A stretch of 64,000 nt of DNA from Flavobacterium gyeonganense (GTDB lineage Bacteria > Bacteroidota > Bacteroidia > Flavobacteriales > Flavobacteriaceae), in contig NZ_CP121112.1 of NCBI RefSeq assembly GCF_029625295.1, positions 1,798,001 to 1,862,000 on the forward strand. Direction: 5' to 3'. Below are positions 28,610 through 38,762 of the stretch, one piece after another. Below the pieces are notes generated by a model. The model was given only the letters and a program-made list of their open reading frames with translations. It searched no databases and was not told the origin of the DNA. Each line of letters begins with the position of its first letter. Position 1 is the stretch's first letter. The position numbers were made by a program, and so were the translations under genes.

Positions 28610-31085
28610 TTATTCGGTTGTAATTACAATTGTGGATTGTTTCAATCCGTTTGCACTTGCGGTTAATTCCAATCTTCCTGATTTATCTCCAGATTGTACA
28701 ATAACCAAGCATTTTCCAGCCAAAGCCGTATGTTTATTTCCTTTATACGATTCGTGACTAACTGGATCTCCACTGCAAACGCCTACGATTTTTCCGTTTC
28801 CTTTTAAAGAGAAGTTGATTTCGTTATTGGCATTTGGCGCTATCGTTCCATTAGCATCTAAAATATCTACGGTTACAAAAGACAAATCATTTTTGTCTGC
28901 TTTGATTGTACTTCTGTCTGCTGTCAGTTTTAATTGTGAAGGATTCCCAGCCGTTTTGATCTCTTTTTCTAAAACTACTTTTCCGTCTTTACGAGAAATG
29001 GCCTTTAGGGTTCCTGTTTCAAAAGGAATTCTCCACATTACGTGTAAATCATCCCCTTTTTTTACTTCTTTTTCCAACAGATTTTCCGTTTACAAAAAGT
29101 TCCACCTCATCAGCTTTATTGTAATATGCCCAAACATCAACAGTTTGTCCTGCTTTCCAGTTCCAATGCGGGAAAATGTGAAGAACGGTTTTGTCTGTCC
29201 ATTCACTTTGGTACATATAATAAACATCTTTCGGGAAACCAGCTAAATCTACAATTCCAAAATACGAACTTACTGATGGCCATTCGTACGGAGTTGGTTC
29301 TCCGATATAATCGAAACCTGTCCAAACGTACATTCCAGCCAAGAAATCATGTTTTTTAATGACTTTCCAAGTTGCTTCGTGCGTAGATCCCCAAGGTGTC
29401 TGCACCTGATCGTAAGCCGAAACCGTATTTCCAGGATTTCCCCCTACAAATTTTTTATCCCAACTAACCGGCCATTTTTTGATGGTATCAGAAACCGCAT
29501 CATAATATCCTCTTGTCTGTAAACCTGAAGTTGTTTCGGTTGCGATAAAAGGTGTATTTGGGAAGTTCTTTAGATGATGTTCGAATGTCTGATGCGCATA
29601 ATTGTATCCAATTAAATCTAAAACTCCAGATCCAGCAAGCGGATTAATCGAAACATTCTTTTTCTCAAACTGCAAAGTCACTGCATCAATATTCATATTT
29701 ACTGGTGGATTCATTCCCGCAGTAATTGGTCGTGTTTTATCATATTGACGTGTAATTGCTGCTAATTCTTTTGCAATTTCAGTACCTGTTTCGTTCCACT
29801 GCTCTGGAATTTCATTACCAATACTCCACATAAAAATACTAGCATGATTTCGGTCGCGTAACAACTGATCGATTAGATCTTGTTTGTGCCATTTGTCCCA
29901 ATCGTTAGCATAATCGTATTTCGTTTTGTTTTGTTTCCACATATCAAAAGCTTCATCCATGACAATGAAACCCATTTTGTCGCAAAGCTGTAAAAGTTCT
30001 GGAGCAGGCGGATTGTGAGAGGTTCTGATTCCGTTTACCCCCATTTCTTTCAAGATTTCTAACTGGCGTTCGATTGCACGCGTGTTGATTGCAGAACCTA
30101 ACGAACCTAAATCATGATGCATACAAACTCCTTTTATTTTGACTTGTTTTCCATTCAAAATAAAACCTTTGTTCAGATCGAATTTAAAATCTCTGATTCC
30201 GAAAGTCGTTTTGTATCGATCGATGATTTTATCGTCAAGCGAAATTTCCGTAACTGCCGTATACAGTTCTGGTTTTTCATCTGACCATAAAATCGGATTT
30301 TCAACATCGGCTGATTGCTTTAATGTCTGATTTCCGTTCGCATTGATTGTTATATCCTGAGTAACGGATGTTATTTTTTTGTCTTCTTTAAAAATAGTTG
30401 TAGTTATAACGGCTTTTTTATTTTCAGTATATTGATTTTGAATTGTTGTTTCAATATTTACTGAAGCTTTTTCTGCTGTAACTTTTGGAGTTGTTATGTA
30501 AGTTCCCCATTGGCCAACATGTAGTTTATCTGTAGTTTCGATCCAGACATTTCTGAAAATTCCTGAACCTGAATACCAGCGTGAATTGGGTTGTTTTGAA
30601 TTGTCAACCTTAACAATTATTTCGTTGCTTTTATCTCCGTAATTTAAGTAAGGAGTAATCTCATATTGAAAACCAATGTATCCGTTCGGACGTTTTCCTA
30701 GATAATGTCCGTTTACCCAAACTTCACTGTTTCTGTAAACGCCATCAAAAGTGATTGAAGTTATTTTTGTGCTGTCTTCTGCAGCTACTTTGAATGTCTT
30801 TTTGTACCAGCCTAAACCCCCGCTTAGTGATCCTCCGCCATATCCGGCCGGACTTTTTTCATCAAATTTCCCTTCAATGCTCCAATCGTGAGGAACGTCT
30901 AAGGTTCTCCATTTTGTTGAAGTTCCGATAGTGTCTTTATCTACAAGACTGTCATTAAGGTGAAAACTCCAATCTGAATTAAAAGAAACTTTTCGATTAT
31001 TAAAATCAGAACTTTTTTCGTTGCAGCTGAAAATTGCAAAAAGTCCTAAAATGAGAAGTGTTTTTAAAAAATTCAAATTTTTCAT
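28610..31085 (-). pseudogene. GH2 beta-galactosidase lipoprotein, frameshifted by a poly-A tract
   Basis: Retaining glycosidase, probably removing beta-galactose from xyloglucan side chains. The lipobox is FAIFSCNEK (Cys21). Domains: sugar-binding jelly roll (about 35-190), immunoglobulin-like domain, barrel with acid/base Glu425 in SIGNEIPEQWN and nucleophile Glu517 in ATETTSG, then C-terminal beta domains. The frame ends early at GKRSKKRG. The rest (DDLHVMWRIPFETGTLKAIS to QSTIVITTE) is in another frame. Removing one base from the A7 tract (plus-strand T7, 29057-29063) gives KRSKKGDDLHVMW and an 824-residue protein of normal length. Unlike the other broken genes this is an extra base. Confidence 0.87.
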
Positions 31086-31310
31086 GTTTCTTTTATAATG
31101 ATTAGTAGAAATAAATTTAACCCATAATTATCAACTAATTACCGAAATGCAAATTATTATTTTTGATGTCTGTATTGTTGTATTTTTTAGTCTTAAACTG
31201 ATTTAATTTTGTCAAAAAATAGTAAGACATCCCTAAACACACTCTTTTTAAATAAAATATTAAAATAAGATTGTATTTAGAGATGACTTAATTATAAAAA
31301 GTGGTTTAAA

Positions 31311-32720
31311 TTAATTACTCAAAACAAAGTGGAAAACCATATATTCACTCTTATTTGGATCTCTTTTACCAAACCAGATATCAGTAACTACATTTCCTGT
31401 TTTTGCAGTTTTCACGATTTTCCATTTATTATCTGCTGTAGTAGAAACTGTTGACGATGAATTTCCAATTGGAAATGAAGGAGAAATACCGCTAAAAGTT
31501 ATGATATTAGTTCCGTCAGTACTTGTTGTATAGGTACCTGATTTTTCTACACCATTACTATCTACAGTTTTTATCGTACCATTGTCTGAGAAACTTATTT
31601 TGTTTTTAATAACGCTGGCCTGATCTGCTGCTGTATATCCTGCCCAACCCGGATAATCCCCCACAGTATTCCATGGATTTAAAAATGCTCCTGTTAGATC
31701 TGTCCAGTTAAAAGGGCTGTCTTTGCTTAATGTCCATGTTTTAGTGGTTGTAGTTGTAGTCGCTAATAAATCATCAACTGTTCCCCCATTTAGGTCAATT
31801 GCTGGGTTCGGATCCGGAACATCTTTTGGCACCCAGTTATCACTGTACTCTTTTGATATAAAATTAAAAACAAATGTTGCAGCACTTTCACAACTAGTTT
31901 TTCGTAAAACACCAACTTGTAATGTATTTTCAGTTAATGACATAATTTTCATTGATTGCCAGTTATCTACACAGTTTTCATTTTCATTAGGGTGTAATAT
32001 GGTAGCGTTTGAAGTCGTTAAAGTTTTAGCATTAGCATCTAAAAAGTAGGTTCCTGATTCCTGACCATATTTTGGACTCATTAAATGATTTGTTGTTAAA
32101 AATGGCCCACCATCCAAACTAAAAGTCATAGTACCGTAATCCCCTTTAGCGGCAATCCATTGATTACCTTTCCATTCCGGAAGCCAACTCCAACAATCTG
32201 TACCGTAACATCCTTTATCACCACCTTCAAACCATGCATTATCGGTACCGTAATAGTACATTGGTCCAATAAAATATTTAGAAATACCATCTGCATTTAA
32301 ATCTAATACCCAGGTTTTTGATTTTCCAACGCCGCCAGTAAGTAGATTCCAAAGAGGATCATCTACATAGCTTAAGTTATCCTGAGTAACCGTAACAGTA
32401 TAAGGATCTAACTCTACAATACCTCCGCCGGTTACTGCCTTGATTTTAATAGTATAGTTTCCTTTAAAAGCATATTTTACCGTTTCAGTAGCTTTATTTG
32501 ATTTACCTGTACCATAATCCCATGTTAATACAACTCCCGGCGTTTTATTTGTAAGTATCACTGTATTCCCTCCCGGATCTACTGCAAAATCCTGTTTTAT
32601 TTCAAAATCAATATCCGACTTATCAGTCACAGCATCCAGTGAATAGGTATCTGGTGAACAAGATGACATTAGGAATACCAGTGTCAAAAATGTTGTAATT
32701 ATTATTTTAATATTTTTCAT
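31311..32720 (-). CDS. Surface glycan-binding lipoprotein of the utilization locus
   Basis: A 469-residue lipoprotein (lipobox LMSSCSPD, Cys21) encoded directly after SusD, the usual place of SusE/F-like or other surface glycan-binding proteins. The N-terminal part looks like a PKD-type immunoglobulin fold (VVLTWDYGTGKSNKATETVK). The middle and C-terminal parts are rich in Trp and Tyr (GCYGTDCWSWLPEWKGNQW, WTDLTGAFLNPWNTVGDYPG), as expected for carbohydrate-binding faces. No catalytic motif is visible. The role, tethering polymer at the cell surface, is inferred from position and composition. Confidence 0.75.
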   Translation of the reverse strand: MKNIKIIITTFLTLVFLMSSCSPDTYSLDAVTDKSDIDFEIKQDFAVDPGGNTVILTNKTPGVVLTWDYGTGKSNKATETVKYAFKGNYTIKIKAVTGGGIVELDPYTVTVTQDNLSYVDDPLWNLLTGGVGKSKTWVLDLNADGISKYFIGPMYYYGTDNAWFEGGDKGCYGTDCWSWLPEWKGNQWIAAKGDYGTMTFSLDGGPFLTTNHLMSPKYGQESGTYFLDANAKTLTTSNATILHPNENENCVDNWQSMKIMSLTENTLQVGVLRKTSCESAATFVFNFISKEYSDNWVPKDVPDPNPAIDLNGGTVDDLLATTTTTTKTWTLSKDSPFNWTDLTGAFLNPWNTVGDYPGWAGYTAADQASVIKNKISFSDNGTIKTVDSNGVEKSGTYTTSTDGTNIITFSGISPSFPIGNSSSTVSTTADNKWKIVKTAKTGNVVTDIWFGKRDPNKSEYMVFHFVLSN

Positions 32721-32741
32721 TTCTTTAGTTTTTAGTTAAAA

Positions 32742-34316
32742 TTACCAGCCGGTATTTTGTTTTAAAACATTTCCTGACAAGGTGATCTGTGTATTAGGAA
32801 TTTGCTGTAATCCTTTTGTTTCCTGAATTTTAGCTGCCGATATTGTTTTTGTAGTAGCAACACCACCGCTTAATAAGGTCGTTGTTTCAGCAATAGTAGA
32901 TGATGCTTTACCAATTCCCTGACGTAATAAATCCCAATATCTGACTCCTTCTAGAGCAAATTCTAAATGTCTTTCATTCATTATATTATCCTGAGTAACC
33001 GCAAGAGGAGTAAAATTAGATTTGTATGCCCTTTGTCTCACCTGATCAAAATATGACTGGGCGCTTCCGCTTCCTAATTCAGCTGCCATTAATAAAACAT
33101 CAGCATATCTCAATACTACGTAATCCTGAAACTGGCTAATATCCCAAAACTGGCTTCCTAAAACGATAGGAAGTTCTTTTCCATCCTTATCAATCATTGG
33201 ACAATATTTTTTATTGTAATAGCCAGTATATTCTCTTTGACTGTTTATTTTATTAAATGCTATATTTTCTTCATCAATACCAATTATTGTTGCCGCACGT
33301 CTTGTATCATTAGCATCATAAGCACTCCATAATTTTGAATTTACTGTTACTCCCCATCCATGTGCATATGGATAAGATGAAAATTCTCTCATGCCGAACA
33401 ATACAAGCCAATGATTCCCATCCGTATTACCGTTATAATCACTTGTATAAGTATATTTTATAGAAAATATGAATTCTTTATTACTTTCACCTGCATATTT
33501 TTCAACCGAAGCAGCCGGCCATAGAGTAGAAAAATCATCTACTAACCCATGTCCGCTACCTGAAATTACATCTTCTAAATGTGCTAAAGCCTGAGCCTTT
33601 GTTACTACACCAACTAAATCTGTTTTTCCGTAATATCCTGTATAATATAAATAAACACGGCCTAGTAAAGATTTTGCTGCCCATTTAGTGATTCTTCCAT
33701 TGGGTACAGAATTGTATGCCGCTGTTGGCAAATTATTTGCTGCAAATACTAAATCTTCTGCAATTAATTTATAAACATCTTCGGGTGATGCCTGAGGAAC
33801 ATTTTCTGTGGTAGGAGCTGTCAATAGAGGTATATTTCCCCACAAACGTATCATTTCAAAATAGATATAAGCTCTGATAAATTTGGTTTCAGATTCGTAA
33901 GTATTTCTTAAAGCAGTGTCCCCTTTCCAGTCAATCTGATCCATTTTCATCAGGAAAACATTGCAACGATATAACGCCTTATAATAACTTTTCCAGTTTT
34001 CGTTAAACAAATCTATATCAGATGGGGAACGGCTCTTATCAAATTCATCTACCAATGCATAATTGTAACCATCGGAGGCACCGGTTCCTCCAAAACAATC
34101 ATCAGACATTACCTCGCTCATTACAGGAATACCGAGTCCCGAAGCTCCTGTTGCTACCTGCAGACCATCATAACAACCTACTAATGCACTGTAAGCATCC
34201 TCTGTTGTTTTATAAAAATTAATATCCGTTTGTTGTGTTAAAGGTTCTGTTTCTAATTCACAGGAACCCAAAGACAATAAACTCAAACAGAAAATATATA
34301 AATAGGTATTTTTCAT
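32742..34316 (-). CDS. SusD/RagB family nutrient-binding outer-membrane lipoprotein
   Basis: Extracellular lid lipoprotein that captures glycan fragments for the SusC transporter. The 524-residue product has the lipobox LLSLGSCELE (Cys19), the N-terminal tetratricopeptide-like helices with a DAYSALVGCYDGLQ start, and the conserved C-terminal NIMNERHLEFALEGVRYWDL of the family. It lies 11 bp after susC and 21 bp before the binding lipoprotein, fitting one operon. SusD identity is secure; glycan preference cannot be read directly. Confidence 0.93.
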   Translation of the reverse strand: MKNTYLYIFCLSLLSLGSCELETEPLTQQTDINFYKTTEDAYSALVGCYDGLQVATGASGLGIPVMSEVMSDDCFGGTGASDGYNYALVDEFDKSRSPSDIDLFNENWKSYYKALYRCNVFLMKMDQIDWKGDTALRNTYESETKFIRAYIYFEMIRLWGNIPLLTAPTTENVPQASPEDVYKLIAEDLVFAANNLPTAAYNSVPNGRITKWAAKSLLGRVYLYYTGYYGKTDLVGVVTKAQALAHLEDVISGSGHGLVDDFSTLWPAASVEKYAGESNKEFIFSIKYTYTSDYNGNTDGNHWLVLFGMREFSSYPYAHGWGVTVNSKLWSAYDANDTRRAATIIGIDEENIAFNKINSQREYTGYYNKKYCPMIDKDGKELPIVLGSQFWDISQFQDYVVLRYADVLLMAAELGSGSAQSYFDQVRQRAYKSNFTPLAVTQDNIMNERHLEFALEGVRYWDLLRQGIGKASSTIAETTTLLSGGVATTKTISAAKIQETKGLQQIPNTQITLSGNVLKQNTGW

Positions 34317-34327
34317 TATCGTATTTA

Positions 34328-37300
34328 TTAAAGTTTAACATTTAATCCCAACATGTATGTCCTAGGTCTTGGATAATATCCAACATCAACGCCTGATGAA
34401 AACTTTTGGTCATCATTTGAAGAACCAAATCCAATTTCAGGATCCATACCGTCATATTTCGTAAAAGTGTAAAGGTTTAATACAGAAAAGTAAATCCTGA
34501 ACTGACTTGCAAAAAATGATTTGGAATGATTCATTTTAGCTAAATCAAACCCTAATGTAACGGTATTGATTCTTAAGAAATCACCGTCCTGCACGTATAA
34601 GTCTGAAAATTGTGTAAAGTTTCTATTGTCTTCTGTTACCCTTGGTATTGTATTCGAAGACCCTTCGCCATGCCAGCGGCTTAATATTCTTGAAGTATAA
34701 TTTCCATAAGCTCCGGATTGGTTTCTGTAAGATTGTACTATCTGGTTTCCTGCCACACCATTTGCCATCAATGAAAAGTCAAAAGCTTTATAATTTGCTG
34801 ATAAAGAGAACCCAAATGTAAAATCAGGATTAGGATTTCCGATACTTGTTTTATCTGAAGCGTCTATTTTATCATCGCCGTTTGTATTTACATAGATGAT
34901 ATCTCCGGGAGCTGCTGTAGGCTGTAACACTACGCCATTTGCCGATTTATAATTATTAATTTGTTCCTGATTCTGAAAAACACCTCCGGTTTTATATCCC
35001 CAGAAATAACCCAATGGGAATCCGTTTTGTGCTCTGTAAAATTCACCTGAATTGTCATAAAGTTCATTATTCAATCCGTGGATAATACCATCAACATTGG
35101 GTATCTGACCAACCGTGTTTTTATTGTAAGCACCGTTTGCACTAACACTATAATTAAAATCACCAATTTTGTTTTGATAATTAAGGCTTAACTCAACCCC
35201 TTTGTTAACCACATCTCCGCCATTTATAAAAGGAGGATTAGCCCCGGCAGTTGCCAAAACTGGTGCCAGAATCAGCCAGTCTTTATTTGTTTTTTGATAA
35301 ATATCAAAAGTGACACCTAAAGCATTGTTTAAAAATCGGGCATCCAAACCAAGATTTATTTGTTCAGAAGTCTCCCAATGTAAATCAGGATTTGAATATC
35401 TTTCCGGATAAGCCCCAGGTGTAAGAGTTCCTTCTTTATCTCCGAAAATATAGTTTGTATTGTTAGATTTCATTACAGCTAAATATTGGAAGTTACCAAC
35501 AGCCTGATTTCCAACCTGACCCCAGCTTGCTCTTAATTTTAGAAAATTAAGAGCCTGTGAATCTTTCAAAAAAGCTTCATTAGACATTACCCAACCAGCA
35601 GATACTGATGGAAAATAACTCCACTGGTTTCCGGGAGAAAATTTTGAAGATCCATCTGCTCTTAACGTTGCGTTCAACAAATAGGTTTCTTTAAAATTAT
35701 AATTCAGTCTCCCAAAATAAGACATTAATAAGTTTTCTTCTTTTTTACCCTTAATGGTTATTTTAGCTCCTTCTTTATTAGTAGTATTATCAATCCAGGC
35801 ATGCTCTAAATCGTTAAAAACAGAATCTGCATTATTTGCTTCTACAGAAGTTCCTGCATAGTTAATATATGAGGTTCCCGCTATGGCTTCAAAATGATGA
35901 TTCCCGGCTAAATCGAATTTATATCCGAGTAAATTATCCCAGGTAATGCTTCTGTTTTTGCTCATGTTTTGATTCACTTTATCAAAAGCAGTGTTTGCAT
36001 AAATAGACAATCTATAAACAGGAGTATAAGAATGTCCTTCAGACACATAGTAATCAAGACCTAAAGTCGTCTTAAATGTTAAATTTTTTATGGGTTCAAC
36101 CTGTAGATAAACATTACCGAGTAATTTTTGATTATTACTTTCATTTTGATTGGTATAATCCATTAATGCATAAGGATTTGCAATACCGGCAAGCCATGGT
36201 TGGCTGTCTTTTGTAGTATCATAATAATTACCTGCAGCGTCATACATTGGTAATAATGGATTTACCTGAAAAGCACTTCTTAAGGAATTATTATACTGAT
36301 TTCCAACACCAACACCATTTTTGTCAACGTAAGCAAAACTTAGATTCTGACCCAGAGTAAGTACATCTTTATAGAGTTTATGTTCTGAATTGAATCTGAA
36401 ATTGTAACGTTCATAGTTCGATAAATCCTTTCCTCCAACAATTCCTTCCTGTCCTAAATAAGACAATGAGGTAGAATAAACAGAAGTCTCAGAACCTCCT
36501 GAAGCACCGAATGAAAAGTTTTTAGTAGCTGCATTATCCGTCAGCATTTTATCCATCCAGTTCGTACCTTTTCCTAATGCATTTATCTCATCATTAGTGA
36601 AGTAAGGATTTTTACCAGAGTTTACTGCCGCTTCATTTATAATAACCGCATATTCTCTCGCATCTAACAAGTCCACTTTTCTGGCTACTGACTGAACTCC
36701 ATAATACTGATCAAAAGTAATTTTCCCCGGAGAACCTCTCTTTCCTTTTTTGGTTGTTACCAAAACAACTCCGTTTGCGGCTTGCGAACCATAAATGGCT
36801 GATGAAGCAGCATCTTTCAGAACAGAAATAGATTCAATATCAGAATTGCTCAAATACGTGATATCACCCGTAAGAATACCATCAACTACGTAAAGCGGGT
36901 TGCTTCCTCCAGTAGTACCTAAACCTCTTATAACTACATTCAATTTCTCCCCAGGCTGCCCTGAAGTAGAAGTAATCTGAAGTCCTGCTGCCTGTCCCTG
37001 AAGTCCCTGAAGTGCATTGATTGTATTGGTTTTTGCCAGATTTTCACCATTTACCTGCGTAATAGCACTTGTTACTGTTGTTCTTTTTTGTGTCCCGTAT
37101 CCAATAACGACTACCTCCTTAAGTTCAGCCGATTCTGTTTGCAGGGTTACATTAATTGTCTTTTGTGCACCGACAGTTAAGCGCTGAGTCTTGAACCCCA
37201 TAAAGCTTATGGCTATTACATCACCAGTTTTTGCCTCAATTCTGAAATTCCCGTCAAAATCTGTTGAAGTTGCTCTTTTGGTTCCTTCAATTGCTACCGT

Positions 37301-37465
37301 TGCTCCGGGAATTCCCATTCCGTCATCTGCCGATTTTACATTTCCGCTTACAAATTGGGATTGCTCTTGTGCAAAACCCGGCTGCATCGTAAACACGCTA
37401 AGCAACAGCATCAGATAAAACTGGAGCATCGTTGGTTTAATACAATAATTGCTTTTCATAATCAT
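34328..37465 (-). CDS. SusC/RagA family TonB-dependent glycan transporter
   Basis: Outer-membrane importer, 1045 residues, first gene of the locus. A signal peptide ends near PGFAQEQ. Next come a carboxypeptidase-like regulatory domain (VSGNVKSADDGMGIPGATVA to INVTLQTESAEL), a TonB-box-like stretch (KEVVVIGYGTQKR), a plug with YVVDGILTGDI and SAAIYG-type motifs, and a 22-strand barrel ending in YMLGLNVKL. The first codons MIMKSNYCIKP include two possible ATGs. There is no N-terminal anti-sigma-interacting signalling domain, so control more likely comes from the adjacent Nudix-like regulators than from an ECF sigma pair. Confidence 0.95.
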   Translation of the reverse strand: MIMKSNYCIKPTMLQFYLMLLLSVFTMQPGFAQEQSQFVSGNVKSADDGMGIPGATVAIEGTKRATSTDFDGNFRIEAKTGDVIAISFMGFKTQRLTVGAQKTINVTLQTESAELKEVVVIGYGTQKRTTVTSAITQVNGENLAKTNTINALQGLQGQAAGLQITSTSGQPGEKLNVVIRGLGTTGGSNPLYVVDGILTGDITYLSNSDIESISVLKDAASSAIYGSQAANGVVLVTTKKGKRGSPGKITFDQYYGVQSVARKVDLLDAREYAVIINEAAVNSGKNPYFTNDEINALGKGTNWMDKMLTDNAATKNFSFGASGGSETSVYSTSLSYLGQEGIVGGKDLSNYERYNFRFNSEHKLYKDVLTLGQNLSFAYVDKNGVGVGNQYNNSLRSAFQVNPLLPMYDAAGNYYDTTKDSQPWLAGIANPYALMDYTNQNESNNQKLLGNVYLQVEPIKNLTFKTTLGLDYYVSEGHSYTPVYRLSIYANTAFDKVNQNMSKNRSITWDNLLGYKFDLAGNHHFEAIAGTSYINYAGTSVEANNADSVFNDLEHAWIDNTTNKEGAKITIKGKKEENLLMSYFGRLNYNFKETYLLNATLRADGSSKFSPGNQWSYFPSVSAGWVMSNEAFLKDSQALNFLKLRASWGQVGNQAVGNFQYLAVMKSNNTNYIFGDKEGTLTPGAYPERYSNPDLHWETSEQINLGLDARFLNNALGVTFDIYQKTNKDWLILAPVLATAGANPPFINGGDVVNKGVELSLNYQNKIGDFNYSVSANGAYNKNTVGQIPNVDGIIHGLNNELYDNSGEFYRAQNGFPLGYFWGYKTGGVFQNQEQINNYKSANGVVLQPTAAPGDIIYVNTNGDDKIDASDKTSIGNPNPDFTFGFSLSANYKAFDFSLMANGVAGNQIVQSYRNQSGAYGNYTSRILSRWHGEGSSNTIPRVTEDNRNFTQFSDLYVQDGDFLRINTVTLGFDLAKMNHSKSFFASQFRIYFSVLNLYTFTKYDGMDPEIGFGSSNDDQKFSSGVDVGYYPRPRTYMLGLNVKL

Positions 37466-38024
37466 TAATAATTTGGTTAAAGTTTGTTGTTAGTTGTTTT
37501 TAATCTAATTAACACGCATTAAAATATTTGTCACATTTTTTTATCAGCTGCTAACATTCTCCACTTACTAAATTTCTATCTGTATATGAGGTTGAATTTT
37601 TATGAAATATACTTTTGTGAAACTTTTTAATGAAATACACATAAATCATTCGAGAACTTCCTAAGTAAGTTTTTTTGATACGCCATATTAGCTTATGGTC
37701 AAAACACACTTATCTTATGGTTAATTTGACTACAAGTGTAGGGAATTTTTATATATTAACAAAAAATTACCTTTATTTTTTTGTAATTAAAATAATAACC
37801 AACCCATTTTTACATATAAATCATTTAAAACCATAAAATTCTATTGACTATTATTTATAAATATTAATTTAATTATTCAAAAAAGTAATTATTTTAGTTA
37901 TTTATCAGTATTATCATGCATTATTCTCAAAATTCACATACTAACACCACGATATTGAAAAATATATAACTCTTTAAGCACAGAGTGTTATTTTTATTTA
38001 TTTAATTTGTCAAAATTTTAACAG
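37466..38024. promoter_or_regulatory. Divergent control region between susC and the regulator pair
   Basis: A 559-bp very AT-rich stretch with no gene. Two direct CTTATGGT repeats (37692-37699 and 37714-37721) are spaced 22 bp apart, two helical turns, and an inverted ACCATAA lies at 37830-37836. Such phasing suits an operator for a dimeric regulator encoded beside it. No clear -33/-7 promoter pair was found for either direction. Confidence 0.5.
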
Positions 38025-38741
38025 ATGATCGACAATTTGAATAATGGCATTTTCGTAAAAAATGATCCTTCAGTGATGAATGCCATTACGATTGATTGCG
38101 TCATATTTGGTTTTGATCAGGGAAGTCTGGAAGTTCTTTTAATTCAGCACGGAGAAGGTATTAGTAAAGGAAAATGGGGACTGCCCGGAGGATGGATTAA
38201 TAAAAAAGAGAGCATAGATGATGCTGCACACCGGCTATTGAATGAACTTACGGCGTTAGACCACATCTATCTCGAACAGTTGAAAGCATTTGGAAATCCG
38301 GATCGATTTCCTCTCAGACGTGTTATTACAATTGGGTATTATGCCTTAATCAAAAGAGAAAATTATAATATTCAGCCCGGTTTTACGGCATCGGATGCAA
38401 AGTGGTATAAGATTAACCAAATTCCCGATCTGATTTATGATCATAGTGAAATACTGACTTATAGTCTAAAACAGCTGCGCGAAAGGGTTCGTCAGGCACC
38501 AATTGGATTTAATCTTTTACCGGAAAAATTTACATTGTTGCAATTGATGCATTTGTATGAAGAAATATTGGGAATCGAAATGGACAAATCAAATTTCAGA
38601 CGAAAAATTCTTCATATGAAATTACTTGTTGCATTGGATGAAAAACAACAGGATGTTTCGCACAGGGCAGCCAAACTATACAAATTTGATTCGGAGATTT
38701 ATACAAAACTTACTGAAAAAGGATTTAATTTTGAATTTTAA
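38025..38741 (+). CDS. Nudix-related transcriptional regulator (NrtR/AraR type), copy 1
   Basis: A 238-residue regulator with an N-terminal Nudix fold (about 20-150) and a C-terminal winged helix (about 155-235, APIGFNLLPEKFTLLQLMHL onward). The Nudix box region, GGWINKKESIDDAAHRLLNE, lacks the RExxEE residues needed for hydrolysis, as in ligand-sensing NrtR proteins. In Bacteroidota such proteins control sugar utilization genes, for example AraR for arabinose. It is divergent from susC, so it probably senses a sugar or sugar phosphate and controls the locus. The paralogue follows 21 bp downstream. Ligand unknown. Confidence 0.85.
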   Translation: MIDNLNNGIFVKNDPSVMNAITIDCVIFGFDQGSLEVLLIQHGEGISKGKWGLPGGWINKKESIDDAAHRLLNELTALDHIYLEQLKAFGNPDRFPLRRVITIGYYALIKRENYNIQPGFTASDAKWYKINQIPDLIYDHSEILTYSLKQLRERVRQAPIGFNLLPEKFTLLQLMHLYEEILGIEMDKSNFRRKILHMKLLVALDEKQQDVSHRAAKLYKFDSEIYTKLTEKGFNFEF

Positions 38742-38762
38742 ACAGCCTTATAAAAGCAACAA

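Noticed and set aside
34022..34222. Open frames of 60-150 codons opposite the SusD, GH3, GH97 and surface-protein genes.
   Set aside because: All are shadows of well-supported genes, with low-complexity translations and no start context.
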